Shown: positions 7,025 to 15,707, counted from the stretch's first letter. The stretch is DNA of 64,000 nt from Shewanella sairae (GCF_023283535.1 NZ_JAKILT010000026.1:1-64000); one strand, 5' to 3'. The notes: generated from the letters alone by a model not told the origin. Made by a program: numbers and translations.

Positions 7025-9328
7025 TTAAGCGTTCAGCAACTTCTTCGCTAATGCGACTTCGATACTGTCACCGTCTGAGTTAAGGGCGTCCAAACCGTTA
7101 TCGGGCATGTCGCCGCTGGTTGATTGCGTCACTGCAATCTTCTTGGCCATCAGCTCCAAACAAGTCATCTGTGCCGTGTTGTTGTAGCCTAAAAAGGTCA
7201 CATCAACGGGTTCAGTTTGTCCTATTCGCCAACTTCGTCTAGCGGCTTGCATGAGCGTGTACACGTTGTATCCCGTTTGCATGAAGATTATCGACGGAAA
7301 CTCCAGTAAATCGAGCCCCGTTTTGACTAGTTCAGGGTTACAGATAATGCAATCTACACCTCTATCTACCTGTTCCAATATCCAATCTTCACGGTCTTCG
7401 GTTTTTACCGTGGCGCGCATGACGGCTGATTTTATGCCATTTATGCCCAACAGTAATTTTAGCCGTGATGCCGTATCTCGTTTACCAGTGTAAGCGGTAT
7501 ATACCAAGGTACGTCTGCCATTGCGTTTATTACTGCTCACCAAGTCAATGAGCCTTTCCTCTTTCGGGGTAAGGGTGTCATCGTCAAATAGTGATGGTAC
7601 AAAGGCTAATGTCTCTCTTGTGCGAGGATGAAGTACATTCTCAGCTCTGAAACAACAATCAGGCCAAGCTAACAACACACTCATTACAACACCAAGTAAG
7701 GTCATATCACCCGCTCTGAGTGCTTTACGTAAGCGACCAAGTAATTCGATTTCAAGCGAACGGTATCGCTCGTTCATCTCGTCATCAAGGTCAACCCCTT
7801 CAAAGTACTCATCGTAAGCAGGTAAAATACCGTCACCCATGTCTTTCAGTTTGACGAAAACCGTGTACGGTAACACGTAGCGCGAGACCCCTAATGGTCC
7901 AAAGCCAGGTGCCCGAGTTTGACTCACACGAATGTTTTTGCCTTTGGCTGTTTTATGGTTATCTTCACTAGAAACCTTCATTATCTCTTTGATAATGCCG
8001 TGTTCTTGTGAAAATGCCATTGCCGCACTGCCTAAACGTCCATTGTGGTAAGTGTACCCATCAGCCATCATGATGTTAGGCATACAGCGCCACAAAAGGT
8101 AAAACAAGTCTTCTGCATAGCCGCCCATTAATGTGCCTGTGAGTAATAATGTTTGTTTTGAACAAGAAGCCAGGACTTGCATCGCTTGGCCTTGCGCAGA
8201 ACCCCCATTTTTATACTCATGAGCTTCATCAATCATCATGAGGTCAAAGAAGCCTTTCGGTAAGTAACGCTTAATAAACTCGCTTGCCTGGTAATCTCCT
8301 TGACCAAATGCAAACTGACTTTTCGCCAATTTGCGCTCTATGCGTTCAGATTGTCTATCACTGAAAACAAACTCGCCTTCATGATCGAGTAAATTCACCA
8401 GTTCGTAGATGTTATCGGTTAAAGCCTGAGCCATATCATTCACCCCAAACGATTGGATGAGGCGCTCTGCTGTCACATTACCAATAGTGGGCAATGTCAT
8501 CAGCGAACGCTTTACCGTACCTTCAAGCGAACCATCAGCGCGTTTACGGTGCAGTGACCAAAGCGGACTACTGCAATGTTGGCACGTAAGCTGATTCTCC
8601 GTTGGAAAGTTAGCCGGTGTGTAAACATTGCCGTCTTCATCTTTGATCTCAGTAAAACAATCAGGACAAATAACATGATGAGTCCATTGATGTTGCGCTT
8701 GTTCCTGTTCAAAAGTGGCTTCCGATAACACGCTATGACGCTTTCGTTTCACTTTGAACGTGGGTTTCCAGTTATAACCCATGCGCATTCGCACACGGCC
8801 TAAGATGAAATACTCCGGTCCATCATGTGCTACGGCCATCGCTCTAACTTTAAGCAAAGACAGTAACGTATCAGGACCGTTCAATACCCACACCTTCGCA
8901 TTATCGACAGTGTCGTAAATTTCTCGGCGCCATTTGTACACAAGGTGAGGCGGTGACAACACGAGAATGCGTTGCGCCTTACGTTCAGCGTACATCACAG
9001 CTGTCACTGCAATCCCCATCATGGTTTTGCCACACCCCATCTCACCGTTAATAATCGCTGCTAAGCTATTGTCATCGATGAGTGAAGTGCAGACTGCTTG
9101 TACGGCTTCCGCTTGCGCCTCAAAGGGCACACGCTTTAAGCACTGCAAGACCATATCTCGGTTAGGAACCGGTTGTTGATATCGAGCTGGATAAGACCGC
9201 TCCACATTAGCTAAGAGGCCATCGCCAAAATCATTAACAAAATCTGTCAATGAAATCATGTTGTCTGCTGTCGTCATTTCAGAACTATTTAGCTCTGGTA
9301 TGTGCGTATCCAATGCTTGCTCAGTCAT
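7025..9328 (-). CDS. SNF2-like DEAH helicase/translocase with internal zinc ribbon
   Basis: A 767-aa superfamily 2 ATPase. Walker A is GEMGCGKT (about 95-102), the DEAH box is IDEAHEYKN (about 366-374), motif III-like LLLTGTLMGG lies near 395-403, and the C-terminal RecA domain ends with the arginine-finger motif QAARRSWRIGQ typical of SNF2/Rad54 proteins. A four-cysteine zinc ribbon (C221, C224, C249, C252) is inserted between motifs I and II. It should translocate on double-stranded DNA. The gene overlaps the upstream 206-aa gene by 4 bp. An adenine-methylase-like gene lies two genes upstream, so a DNA-remodelling or modification module is possible; the substrate is unknown. Confidence 0.85.
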   Translation of the reverse strand: MTEQALDTHIPELNSSEMTTADNMISLTDFVNDFGDGLLANVERSYPARYQQPVPNRDMVLQCLKRVPFEAQAEAVQAVCTSLIDDNSLAAIINGEMGCGKTMMGIAVTAVMYAERKAQRILVLSPPHLVYKWRREIYDTVDNAKVWVLNGPDTLLSLLKVRAMAVAHDGPEYFILGRVRMRMGYNWKPTFKVKRKRHSVLSEATFEQEQAQHQWTHHVICPDCFTEIKDEDGNVYTPANFPTENQLTCQHCSSPLWSLHRKRADGSLEGTVKRSLMTLPTIGNVTAERLIQSFGVNDMAQALTDNIYELVNLLDHEGEFVFSDRQSERIERKLAKSQFAFGQGDYQASEFIKRYLPKGFFDLMMIDEAHEYKNGGSAQGQAMQVLASCSKQTLLLTGTLMGGYAEDLFYLLWRCMPNIMMADGYTYHNGRLGSAAMAFSQEHGIIKEIMKVSSEDNHKTAKGKNIRVSQTRAPGFGPLGVSRYVLPYTVFVKLKDMGDGILPAYDEYFEGVDLDDEMNERYRSLEIELLGRLRKALRAGDMTLLGVVMSVLLAWPDCCFRAENVLHPRTRETLAFVPSLFDDDTLTPKEERLIDLVSSNKRNGRRTLVYTAYTGKRDTASRLKLLLGINGIKSAVMRATVKTEDREDWILEQVDRGVDCIICNPELVKTGLDLLEFPSIIFMQTGYNVYTLMQAARRSWRIGQTEPVDVTFLGYNNTAQMTCLELMAKKIAVTQSTSGDMPDNGLDALNSDGDSIEVALAKKLLNA

Positions 9329-9945
9329 AGCGCGTCTCCTTTATAAACATAAGAAGTACGGCGCTGTGTCTGAATAGGCAAAGAACCACTTTTAACGGCA
9401 TCCGCAATAATCGGCTCAATCAACTCAGGCTCCAACGTGAGTTGGTACGCAAACACCCCAAAAGCATCAAGGTGTTTAACGCTATGGTGTAGCAGCACTG
9501 CTAATTCATTTTTCCATTCATCAAGCAATGGTAAATGACACAGCGTTTTTACTACGGGCCACAGTGCGTCCCAATTAAGCAGGTTTTGGCTCAATATCCA
9601 GCCTTCATGACTGCCATAAGGCGTTTTCATGAGTTCAGGTAAAATTAACCAGGTATGTACCCATTCGCCCACAGGGGTAAATCGCGGTAAACGAGTGGTT
9701 ATTTTTTTCATGTCTTTGACGCGATTAAGGTTAAGCGTTTGCAAATTACCATCAGGTAAACGCACTCGCTTTTCTCTATATCCCCCCTGAGTGATAGGAA
9801 GCGTCAGTGCAGCAAATAAATGTTGCATTTCGCCGTCCCGCGCCCAAAGCGAGATAAAAATTACCTCATCACGGTCATCGACCACAAAAGCGTCGAGGTA
9901 TAGCCCATCACTTAACGCGATGAGTTGTTGGTTATGTATATTCAT
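9325..9945 (-). CDS. hypothetical 206-aa protein coupled to the SNF2-like helicase
   Basis: Unknown soluble protein (starts MNIHNQQLIALSDGLYLDAF). Its N-terminal half looks beta-rich and its C-terminal half helical. Its stop overlaps the helicase start in an ATGA junction, so the two are very likely translationally coupled and may form a complex. A double-hairpin leader precedes it. I cannot name a family. Confidence 0.78.
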   Translation of the reverse strand: MNIHNQQLIALSDGLYLDAFVVDDRDEVIFISLWARDGEMQHLFAALTLPITQGGYREKRVRLPDGNLQTLNLNRVKDMKKITTRLPRFTPVGEWVHTWLILPELMKTPYGSHEGWILSQNLLNWDALWPVVKTLCHLPLLDEWKNELAVLLHHSVKHLDAFGVFAYQLTLEPELIEPIIADAVKSGSLPIQTQRRTSYVYKGDAL

Positions 9946-10014
9946 GGAGTTCTCATTTATTTAAAGACAAGAAGCCCCATGGAACGGGGCTGTTGCCCCG
10001 TAAGGGAAGGTTAA
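9946..10014 (-). promoter_or_regulatory. double-hairpin translational leader of the 206-aa gene
   Basis: Hairpin 1: ACGGGGC, 4-nt loop, GCCCCGT. Hairpin 2 pairs GGGCTTCT with AGAACTCC (one mismatch, one wobble) next to the ATG. Alternative pairing AGCCCC with GGGGCT joins the 3' arm of hairpin 1 to the 5' arm of hairpin 2. It probably also sets the helicase level through coupling. Confidence 0.65.
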
Positions 10015-11103
10015 TTATTGAATGACAATGATATCCCCAAAGGTTTCACCAGCGGTGATGTCAATGGCTCGTATTGTCGGAATAAATTGGTCTATTTTCG
10101 TAGTAATCGTATTGTGTTCGTCCATCGTGGTTGTCGTGCGTTGCACTTTTTTTGTGCCGCCTTTAACCAGTAATTGCCTTGAACCATCATTACTGACTAC
10201 ATGCCCTGATATTTGTCCAGCTGCTAATGCAAGAGACAAATGCCAAGGTGATAGTTTACGCAAAGGATTTGGAACCGCATGGTGTCCAGCTTGCGAAAAT
10301 ACACTGTTGAATCGATGCCACAATCCTTTATGCTCAGAAAAAACATCAGCAAGCAATATTTTATCTGGTGTGACCACCTCAAAACGAAATGCAGAGGGTG
10401 GGACTACAGGGGCTGTGTAACCAAGCTCAGCAGGAGAATTAGGTAGGGGAGGCGCAATCATGGCCCCGCTACCCACACTCACTAATCTGGTTTTATGTTC
10501 ATCTCGTTTAAGCCGGTTGCTTTCGCCACTCATATCTCGTCTGACACCCATAATGACCACTTGTTTAAAGCGGTCGGTGGCAGCGGAATACACTGCAATG
10601 TCGCCAATATTCCTGACTAGGTAGCTGCAAAAAGCAGGGGTTAAGCTTGGGAAAGGGATCACTAATGCGATTACCCCTTCTTTTCTTAACATGCCTAAAC
10701 AACGGCGTGTAAATTGAACCTCTAAACGATTCATGCCTTTATCTGCAGTGCCTAAGTGATCGGTTACCACATCTCCATAAGGAGGATTGAGGAACAGAAA
10801 ACTCATACTATTGCTGGCAATAACACAATCAAACGTATTAGCGTTCAGAACATGGTTAAGTTGCACGTTCGCAGTGGCTGCGCGCTCTTTATCTAACTCC
10901 ACGCCATAACAAACCATGGGATTAACATAACGATTGCGTAAAAATTGCAAAGCGGCACCTTCACCACAGCAAGGATCTATCGCACGAATATTTCCGGACG
11001 GTACTGTTAACAAATAACTTATCCCTGTAAGGGTGGCGTTATCTGTTGGGTAATAACCATCTTTTAAGTAATTGTGAGCAACGCGAGGATGCATGATGGC
11101 CAT
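10015..11103 (-). CDS. N6-adenine DNA methyltransferase-like protein (DUF6094 type)
   Basis: A class I S-adenosylmethionine fold: motif I DPCCGEGAAL (about residues 43-52 from the chosen start) and the catalytic motif IV LNPPYGD (about 105-111), as in N6-adenine methylases of the type I/IIG and DUF6094 groups. No target-recognition domain is obvious in the C-terminal third. I choose the ATG at 11103 (MAIMHPRV..., 362 aa) because GGAGG lies 8 bp upstream; an upstream in-frame ATG at 11133 falls inside the leader hairpin. With the SNF2-like helicase nearby it could modify or protect element DNA. No partner nuclease is recognisable in this operon. Confidence 0.82.
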   Translation of the reverse strand: MAIMHPRVAHNYLKDGYYPTDNATLTGISYLLTVPSGNIRAIDPCCGEGAALQFLRNRYVNPMVCYGVELDKERAATANVQLNHVLNANTFDCVIASNSMSFLFLNPPYGDVVTDHLGTADKGMNRLEVQFTRRCLGMLRKEGVIALVIPFPSLTPAFCSYLVRNIGDIAVYSAATDRFKQVVIMGVRRDMSGESNRLKRDEHKTRLVSVGSGAMIAPPLPNSPAELGYTAPVVPPSAFRFEVVTPDKILLADVFSEHKGLWHRFNSVFSQAGHHAVPNPLRKLSPWHLSLALAAGQISGHVVSNDGSRQLLVKGGTKKVQRTTTTMDEHNTITTKIDQFIPTIRAIDITAGETFGDIIVIQ

Positions 11104-11157
11104 AAGCCAACCTCCAAACACGGCGCTCCCCACGGGAAGCCCGTGGGTTAGTTAAAA
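11104..11157 (-). promoter_or_regulatory. double-hairpin translational leader of the methylase gene
   Basis: Hairpin 1 is a perfect 8-bp stem (CCCACGGG, CTT loop, CCCGTGGG). A weaker second hairpin pairs AGCGCC with GGTTGGCT around the SD GGAGG. GCTTCCC can alternatively pair with GGGGAGC. The hairpin-1 loop (GGGCTT) echoes the SD-start spacer (TGGCTT). Confidence 0.6.
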
Positions 11158-11727
11158 TTAAACGTCAAATAGCTTAACCCAAGTCTTATCTTGAGATTTA
11201 AACTCCCATAGCGGTTGACCGTTATGGCGTTTTTCTTTGAGATAAGTAATTTGAGCGCGCATTTGTTGACGGTTAGTGCAGTCCAATCTAATGGCTTTAC
11301 CTAATGGCCATAATTCGCCAAAGAGGGTAGGTCCTATGTCATCATCACCAGAAACTGCTATTGGGGGGGGCGATTGCAGAACCTCTTCAGTTCTAATGGT
11401 CGCGACTTCCAAGTCTGTTTCTGGCTCAGGAGTAAAAGACTCTATGTTAGTTGACTCGTCTACTTCAACATATGACACATCATAGTCTAGCCATATTTGA
11501 GACAGCTCAGCTCTGGTTTCAATCGTAAATCGATTACCAGATTGATAGCTCCCTGCAAATATTCGCTTAACAGCAAATGTACCTTGGTAAACTCCTTCTG
11601 AATACTCTTCAAGAAGTGCATCCTTCACGGTAAACCTACCAACATCCAAATCAAGTTGAGCTACGTTGAAAGCACCAAAACGACCATGAATGGTTTTTAC
11701 TGTTAATGTTCCAGGAACTTGGATCAT
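11158..11727 (-). CDS. DUF3275 family protein
   Basis: Begins MIQVPGTLTVKTIHGRFGAF, the hallmark N-terminus of DUF3275 proteins carried by ICEs and large plasmids, and ends with the conserved region around LFGELWPLGKAIRLD, with a variable acidic linker between. Function is unknown. The ATG at 11727 has GGAG 8-9 bp upstream; an in-frame ATG at 11796 would add residues encoded by the leader hairpins and is unlikely. This is the first gene of the leftward accessory operon ending at 5066. Confidence 0.82.
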   Translation of the reverse strand: MIQVPGTLTVKTIHGRFGAFNVAQLDLDVGRFTVKDALLEEYSEGVYQGTFAVKRIFAGSYQSGNRFTIETRAELSQIWLDYDVSYVEVDESTNIESFTPEPETDLEVATIRTEEVLQSPPPIAVSGDDDIGPTLFGELWPLGKAIRLDCTNRQQMRAQITYLKEKRHNGQPLWEFKSQDKTWVKLFDV

Positions 11728-11785
11728 GATAGATCTCCAAAAAGAAGATCTTTCCACCGGAAAGACCTTCCGGTGAGTGGATATT
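11728..11785 (-). promoter_or_regulatory. double-hairpin translational leader of the DUF3275 gene
   Basis: Hairpin 1: CACCGGAA, 5-nt loop, TTCCGGTG. Hairpin 2: AGATC/GATCT around GGAG. GGTCTTTCC from hairpin 1 can pair with GGAAAGATC of hairpin 2 over 9 bp (one wobble). It is the first leader in the operon. Confidence 0.68.
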
Positions 11786-11885
11786 GCAGACAACAAAACG
11801 CAGTCGATGCTAAATCGGCTATGTTAAATGATCATGAGCAATAATGAGTATTTGTCGTGAACGACGAGACACCTATAAATAGATG

Positions 11886-12010
11886 ATTTAAGTTAAGGAT
11901 ACCCCAATCAGTTTTATAACTGAACGCGACACATTTCGTGGGGCCATTTAAGGCTGTTGCCGTGTGCTTCACGCTATTAAAGTTAGCGCGTACTTTTAAC
12001 AAACTTAATA
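11886..12010 (+). repeat. structured repeat, copy B
   Basis: Shares the core AAGTTAAGGATACCCCAATC, then GAACGCGACACATTTCGTGG and GGCCATTTAAGG with copies A, C and D. The variable internal stem here is TCAGTT/AACTGA with a 4-nt loop, and the later hairpin is GTGTG-CTT-CACGC. The left-hand hairpins seen in A, C and D are absent or diverged. It lies between the DUF3275 gene and the partition locus. Confidence 0.7.
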
Positions 12011-12060
12011 CTACCAGATGAAGATTTCCTTTTAAAGAGTATCGTGTCCATTTTAAAGTG

Positions 12061-12197
12061 GAAACACTCTTATCAATGCTAATAAATGATTAGTATTGAT
12101 AAGAGGTGTTTCATCTCATTGTTAAGCATTCCTCATCATTGATAAAGAGTGATGAGAATAGCTTTACTTTTATTATTTTAATGCTTATCATTGATAA
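12061..12197. promoter_or_regulatory. partition centromere/operator of the ParM locus
   Basis: Five copies of an 8-bp half-site (ATTGATAA or its reverse TTATCAAT/TTATCATT). The largest structure is a near-perfect palindrome with 23-24-bp arms at 12061-12112. A smaller one pairs CTCATC with GATGAG at 12132-12156, and TTATCATTGATAA is at 12185-12197. Repeats just upstream of parM are where ParR binds to build the segregation complex and repress the operon. Confidence 0.7.
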
Positions 12198-12234
12198 ACA
12201 TTAAACCCCAATGGTTAGTAAAAGGAAGTTAGGA

Positions 12235-13182
12235 ATGATTAACTTAGTGTTAGATGATGGTTCTAATTTTATAAAAATCGCATATCGTAACAAAGATAAC
12301 AGTATTACAACTCACGCATTTGCTAGTCGAGTAATAAGAAAGGCCGTTCCAAGTACGACATTAACTGGTCTATCTGCTGCAAGTTATGAGATTGATGGAG
12401 ATCGGTACACTGTGTCTAAAACTGCAGTTGATACAATCCCTACAGATAATAGAACCTATCAAACCTCTTTCCATAACAGAGTATTAATTCAGCATGGTAT
12501 TAGATATGTACTGGACCAACTTGGAACTGATGAGGAATTCGTTAACGTAATGGTTACTCTTCCAGTGGGGCAGTTTTTTAATCCTGATGGAACCAAGAAT
12601 GAGCAACTCATCGAGAAAAAGATTCAAAACGTAAAAGGTCATGTAAAAAATTTGGGGGGTAATAAAACAGTGAAAATAGAAAGCTGTTACGTAATGCCAG
12701 AAGGCGTCCCTGCATTTACTCATGTAAAAAATGAATTACGTTTGACAGGCAGTAGATATTTATTGGCAGATATTGGTGGAACAACTACAGATCTTGTTGT
12801 TATTAATGATCAAGATCAAATTGAACAGTTTCAAAGCTTAAACTTAGGAGCGTTAAAAATGCTTTCTAAATTCTCGACACTAGTCTCTGAAAAGCTAAAT
12901 TTAAGTGGGCTAACCGATGAATTGGCTGTTAATGGCTTACTTAGTGGAATGGTTGCTGGTGATGATGTGTCAGATATCGTAACCATGGTTTTGAAAGACT
13001 TTCAATCTACGGTCAATGATGAAATAGCTAGATTAGGCGAGCTAAGATTGTTTGATGCAGTTATTTATTCTGGTGGTGGAGCTAATTTGTTGTCATCTAC
13101 ATATGTAGATGTTTTAAAATCCAAAGAGCCTCAATTTGATAACGCATTAGGTGCGTTGGCTATTATGGATACTATTGAATGA
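12235..13182 (+). CDS. parM: ParM/StbA-like actin-type partition ATPase
   Basis: An actin-fold ATPase that should polymerise to push plasmid copies apart. The phosphate-1 loop is in LVLDDGSNFIKIAY at the N-terminus, phosphate-2 is ADIGGTTTDL in the middle, and an adenosine-like motif (YSGGGANLL) is near the C-terminus, as in R1 ParM. I prefer the ATG at 12235 (MINLVLDDG..., 315 aa), which has AAGGAAG at proper spacing and starts as ParM does; the in-frame ATG at 12211 has no SD. The stop overlaps the next gene (ATGA). The palindromic repeats upstream form the centromere. Confidence 0.88.
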   Translation: MINLVLDDGSNFIKIAYRNKDNSITTHAFASRVIRKAVPSTTLTGLSAASYEIDGDRYTVSKTAVDTIPTDNRTYQTSFHNRVLIQHGIRYVLDQLGTDEEFVNVMVTLPVGQFFNPDGTKNEQLIEKKIQNVKGHVKNLGGNKTVKIESCYVMPEGVPAFTHVKNELRLTGSRYLLADIGGTTTDLVVINDQDQIEQFQSLNLGALKMLSKFSTLVSEKLNLSGLTDELAVNGLLSGMVAGDDVSDIVTMVLKDFQSTVNDEIARLGELRLFDAVIYSGGGANLLSSTYVDVLKSKEPQFDNALGALAIMDTIE

Positions 13183-13409
13183 CAAAAACAAGAAATATAC
13201 AAATTAGACTAAGGGAAGATGTTCCGCATGAACGAGATATTTTAGAATATCTTGATAAATATGGAACAAGATCCGGGCTGCCGAAACAGTGGTTAATTGC
13301 AGGTTATGAAAATTCTGTTAATGGAAATACAGGTAGTACTAAGACTGAAAGTAAGTGTGAGCCTGAGAAAAAACCACATGCAATGAGCTCATTCGTCGCA
13401 AAAGGATGA
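13179..13409 (+). CDS. parR: ParR-like centromere-binding adaptor
   Basis: A 76-aa basic protein whose N-terminal region (KTRNIQIRLREDVPHERDIL) reads like a short ribbon-helix-helix, followed by a Lys/Glu-rich disordered tail. Small size, 4-bp overlap with parM and position downstream of it match ParR/StbB, which binds centromere repeats and caps ParM filaments. Sequence identity to known ParR proteins is not obvious, so the call depends mainly on context. Confidence 0.68.
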   Translation: MTKTRNIQIRLREDVPHERDILEYLDKYGTRSGLPKQWLIAGYENSVNGNTGSTKTESKCEPEKKPHAMSSFVAKG

Positions 13410-13462
13410 TGACGAGTTATTAGCACCTAGCTAGTCTCATTATTAATTATTAGGATTCTATT

Positions 13463-13681
13463 ATGATAGCGTTTTTAAGGCGGTGGCATTCCGAGATCGA
13501 GAAAGATAGACAACGGAGAATGGCTCTTGAGGAGGAAACTGAATGCTTAGAAGTGGAATCGGATGAAGTTGATCTCTGGACTAAAAGTTGCGAGCAAGCT
13601 CGTAAATGGTCAGAACAAGAGTCATTAGAAAATGAAGAGCTTTATCATGCAGGTGACCCTGGGTCTGATACTTTATATTAG
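13463..13681 (+). CDS. hypothetical 72-aa acidic protein after parR
   Basis: A charged, Glu-rich helical protein (starts MIAFLRRWHSEIEKDRQRRM) with no recognised domain. It lies 53 bp after parR, has an RBS-like AGGA upstream of its ATG and is followed directly by a strong terminator, so it is probably the last gene of the partition operon. Function unknown. Confidence 0.6.
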   Translation: MIAFLRRWHSEIEKDRQRRMALEEETECLEVESDEVDLWTKSCEQARKWSEQESLENEELYHAGDPGSDTLY

Positions 13682-13684
13682 GAA

Positions 13685-13731
13685 AAATGTAGTTCAACCA
13701 ATTGATGACACTGATTGGTTGAACTACATTT
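13685..13731. terminator. bidirectional hairpin terminator
   Basis: An 18-bp perfect stem (AAATGTAGTTCAACCAAT and its complement) with a roughly 10-nt loop and T-rich flank, located between the convergent partition operon and the T4SS operon. It serves rightward transcripts and probably also leftward ones. Confidence 0.85.
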
Positions 13732-13746
13732 TACGAGCTAATTGCA

Positions 13747-15411
13747 TTAACTATTTAAATTTTTATACTGATGTTTAATGTTTTCTTGAGCTTTACCTGT
13801 GGCCATACTTGTCATCATTTCAGTGCCCTTATTCACTCCTTGTTTTAAATGGTTAAGGCCGGTATTAAATGCACTTGATAAGCTAGATACTTGATACCCA
13901 GCAAACCCAACAATAGATAGCCAGAGTACTGGGACAACAATATACAAGATTAGCAATACAACTCTTAAAATTTCTGAGTCGAGTGCGTTCATGGTTCCTG
14001 CTCCGAAGGAGGATATTGGATTAGTAAAGTTAAAATCGTGGCCACTGTGCATGGCGGATAATAATTTTGATTCCAACGACCGACACCATTCCCACCAAAA
14101 CGTAAAGTATTGCACCCCAAAATACGCGATAGTGACCGTGATTAGTACACGCCATTGATACAAGGCCATCGGTAAGATCAATGGGATCGCAATAATTAAC
14201 ATACTTAAAATCAATGCTTGGAAAATGGGCAACGCCTCTCTCACAATGAAAAAGGTCGGTTCCATAAACGTTCTGCCAGCAAGCAATCCAGCACCACCTA
14301 CTGTACTGCCCCACATTTCAGCAGTCGCTCTATCAGAACCACTACTGTTGATTACTGCACCATATCCTCTCGTCGTGCGCCCTGTAGCATTAATATTTTC
14401 TGTGCTCAATGCTCGCTGAATAAGCATATCTTTACGCTCTTCTGCAGAAACTTCGCCCTTAAACATTTTATCGAACCAGCCGTTCGGCATCATGATATCA
14501 ACGTAAATCTCTGGTGAGTTTTCTTTGATTTCTTTTGCTAAACGCTCTCTAAGGCCGTAGGTCGTGTCTTTCCACCACTCGTAGCAAGTAGGGTAAGCTT
14601 TGGTGTCAGCTTCGCTTTTGCCTAATCGTTCAGCCCATATCTTGTTATAGCGACTATCTCGTGTCGCGTTATACGGAAATGTAGGAACCGGTTCTAACGA
14701 TTTAATCCCGCGATACGTAGTATGGGGTACAGCATTATTCGTAGATAAGAAATACTCGTCACCAAGCCAAAGCGCTTTATCAAAGTCGCTATCTGAAATT
14801 GAACCTTGGTTTTGATATGACGAGCGCACCATTGCTGATTTTGCATTAGCAAAACATTGCTCATAGAACTGTTGAGTCTCTTGCTGCAGTGCCGGGGAAT
14901 CAATACTGACTTCGCTTAGTTTGAGCTGTGAACGTGTAATGTCATATGAGCATGGGATTGCCGCCACGGACGCATTGGTTGTGCCAACTGAAATGCCATG
15001 AATGAGTTTCCACCAAGCCGGAACCTTAGCGGTTTCACCGCCTAAAGATTCGAATGAACTGTCCCAACTTGTACCCGTATTGTCACCTGGCTTTGTGGAG
15101 GATACGCCGCATTGTTCACTACGAACATCGTTGTAAACCATGGTACTGAGTCGTAACTCTTGGCTTGGGTGCATTGCAAACACATAGGCAGCAATGGCTA
15201 GCACTAAGCCCACTGCGCTTCGGTTGAGCGATAGTAACCCCTTGTTACCCTCATCTTCACCTTCTTGCATAGCCTCTGTCATCGTGTTAAATACGATGAT
15301 TACCATAGGCAAAACCAATAGGTTCGCACTTGAAAGAAGGTAAAAAATCTTGTTTGAAATAACCCACGCTTGTAGGGTTAAAAATAGCGTTAAATAGTCA
15401 TTAACTACCAT
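13747..15411 (-). CDS. traG: conjugal transfer protein TraG (TraG_N domain)
   Basis: An inner-membrane protein with N-terminal and C-terminal membrane segments (about residues 25-45, 60-85, then several after 380) around a periplasmic region, matching the TraG N-terminal domain found in MPF-G and F-type systems, where it acts in mating-pair stabilisation. The ATG at 15411 (MVVNDYLTLF...) has AGGATGG upstream and overlaps the stop of the 100-aa membrane gene; an earlier in-frame start would overlap it by about 60 bp. It is the last gene of the T4SS operon. Confidence 0.87.
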   Translation of the reverse strand: MVVNDYLTLFLTLQAWVISNKIFYLLSSANLLVLPMVIIVFNTMTEAMQEGEDEGNKGLLSLNRSAVGLVLAIAAYVFAMHPSQELRLSTMVYNDVRSEQCGVSSTKPGDNTGTSWDSSFESLGGETAKVPAWWKLIHGISVGTTNASVAAIPCSYDITRSQLKLSEVSIDSPALQQETQQFYEQCFANAKSAMVRSSYQNQGSISDSDFDKALWLGDEYFLSTNNAVPHTTYRGIKSLEPVPTFPYNATRDSRYNKIWAERLGKSEADTKAYPTCYEWWKDTTYGLRERLAKEIKENSPEIYVDIMMPNGWFDKMFKGEVSAEERKDMLIQRALSTENINATGRTTRGYGAVINSSGSDRATAEMWGSTVGGAGLLAGRTFMEPTFFIVREALPIFQALILSMLIIAIPLILPMALYQWRVLITVTIAYFGVQYFTFWWEWCRSLESKLLSAMHSGHDFNFTNPISSFGAGTMNALDSEILRVVLLILYIVVPVLWLSIVGFAGYQVSSLSSAFNTGLNHLKQGVNKGTEMMTSMATGKAQENIKHQYKNLNS

Positions 15412-15707
15412 AACAATCCATCCTGAGCTGTCTGATACAGCATAAATAAGTAACCTTCGTAACAACTCGCAAAGGCAGCGACTAAGAGCGCCATGTAGCG
15501 ATTAGAACGGTAGTAATAATAAAAACCTATGTACCCGCACACGCGAAATCCAACCATGTACCAGGCATAAGGAAGGGGAGTTAGCGCATTTTCAGGGATT
15601 GCAGCTGCCCCCATGCAAAGCAAAACGATTGCAAGTAGGGTTAAAAATACTGAAAGAAGTAAGATGACGCTTTTTTTAGCCCACTTAATCCATTTTTGCT
15701 TATCCAT
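15405..15707 (-). CDS. small membrane protein of the T4SS operon
   Basis: A 100-aa protein with an N-terminal basic segment and three hydrophobic stretches (LLSVFLTLLAIVLLCMGAAA is the first). The ATG at 15707 (MDKQKW) has GGAGG just upstream inside the end of the preceding gene. It occupies the position where PFGI-type clusters carry a small hypothetical membrane protein between the TIGR03755 gene and traG. Specific function unknown; probably part of the inner-membrane complex. Confidence 0.78.
   Translation of the reverse strand: MDKQKWIKWAKKSVILLLSVFLTLLAIVLLCMGAAAIPENALTPLPYAWYMVGFRVCGYIGFYYYYRSNRYMALLVAAFASCYEGYLFMLYQTAQDGLLW

Noticed and set aside
5608..11785. Possibility that the leader hairpins are Rho-independent terminators
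   Set aside because: No T-tracts follow them on the transcribed strand, while genuine terminators elsewhere in the window have clear T-runs.
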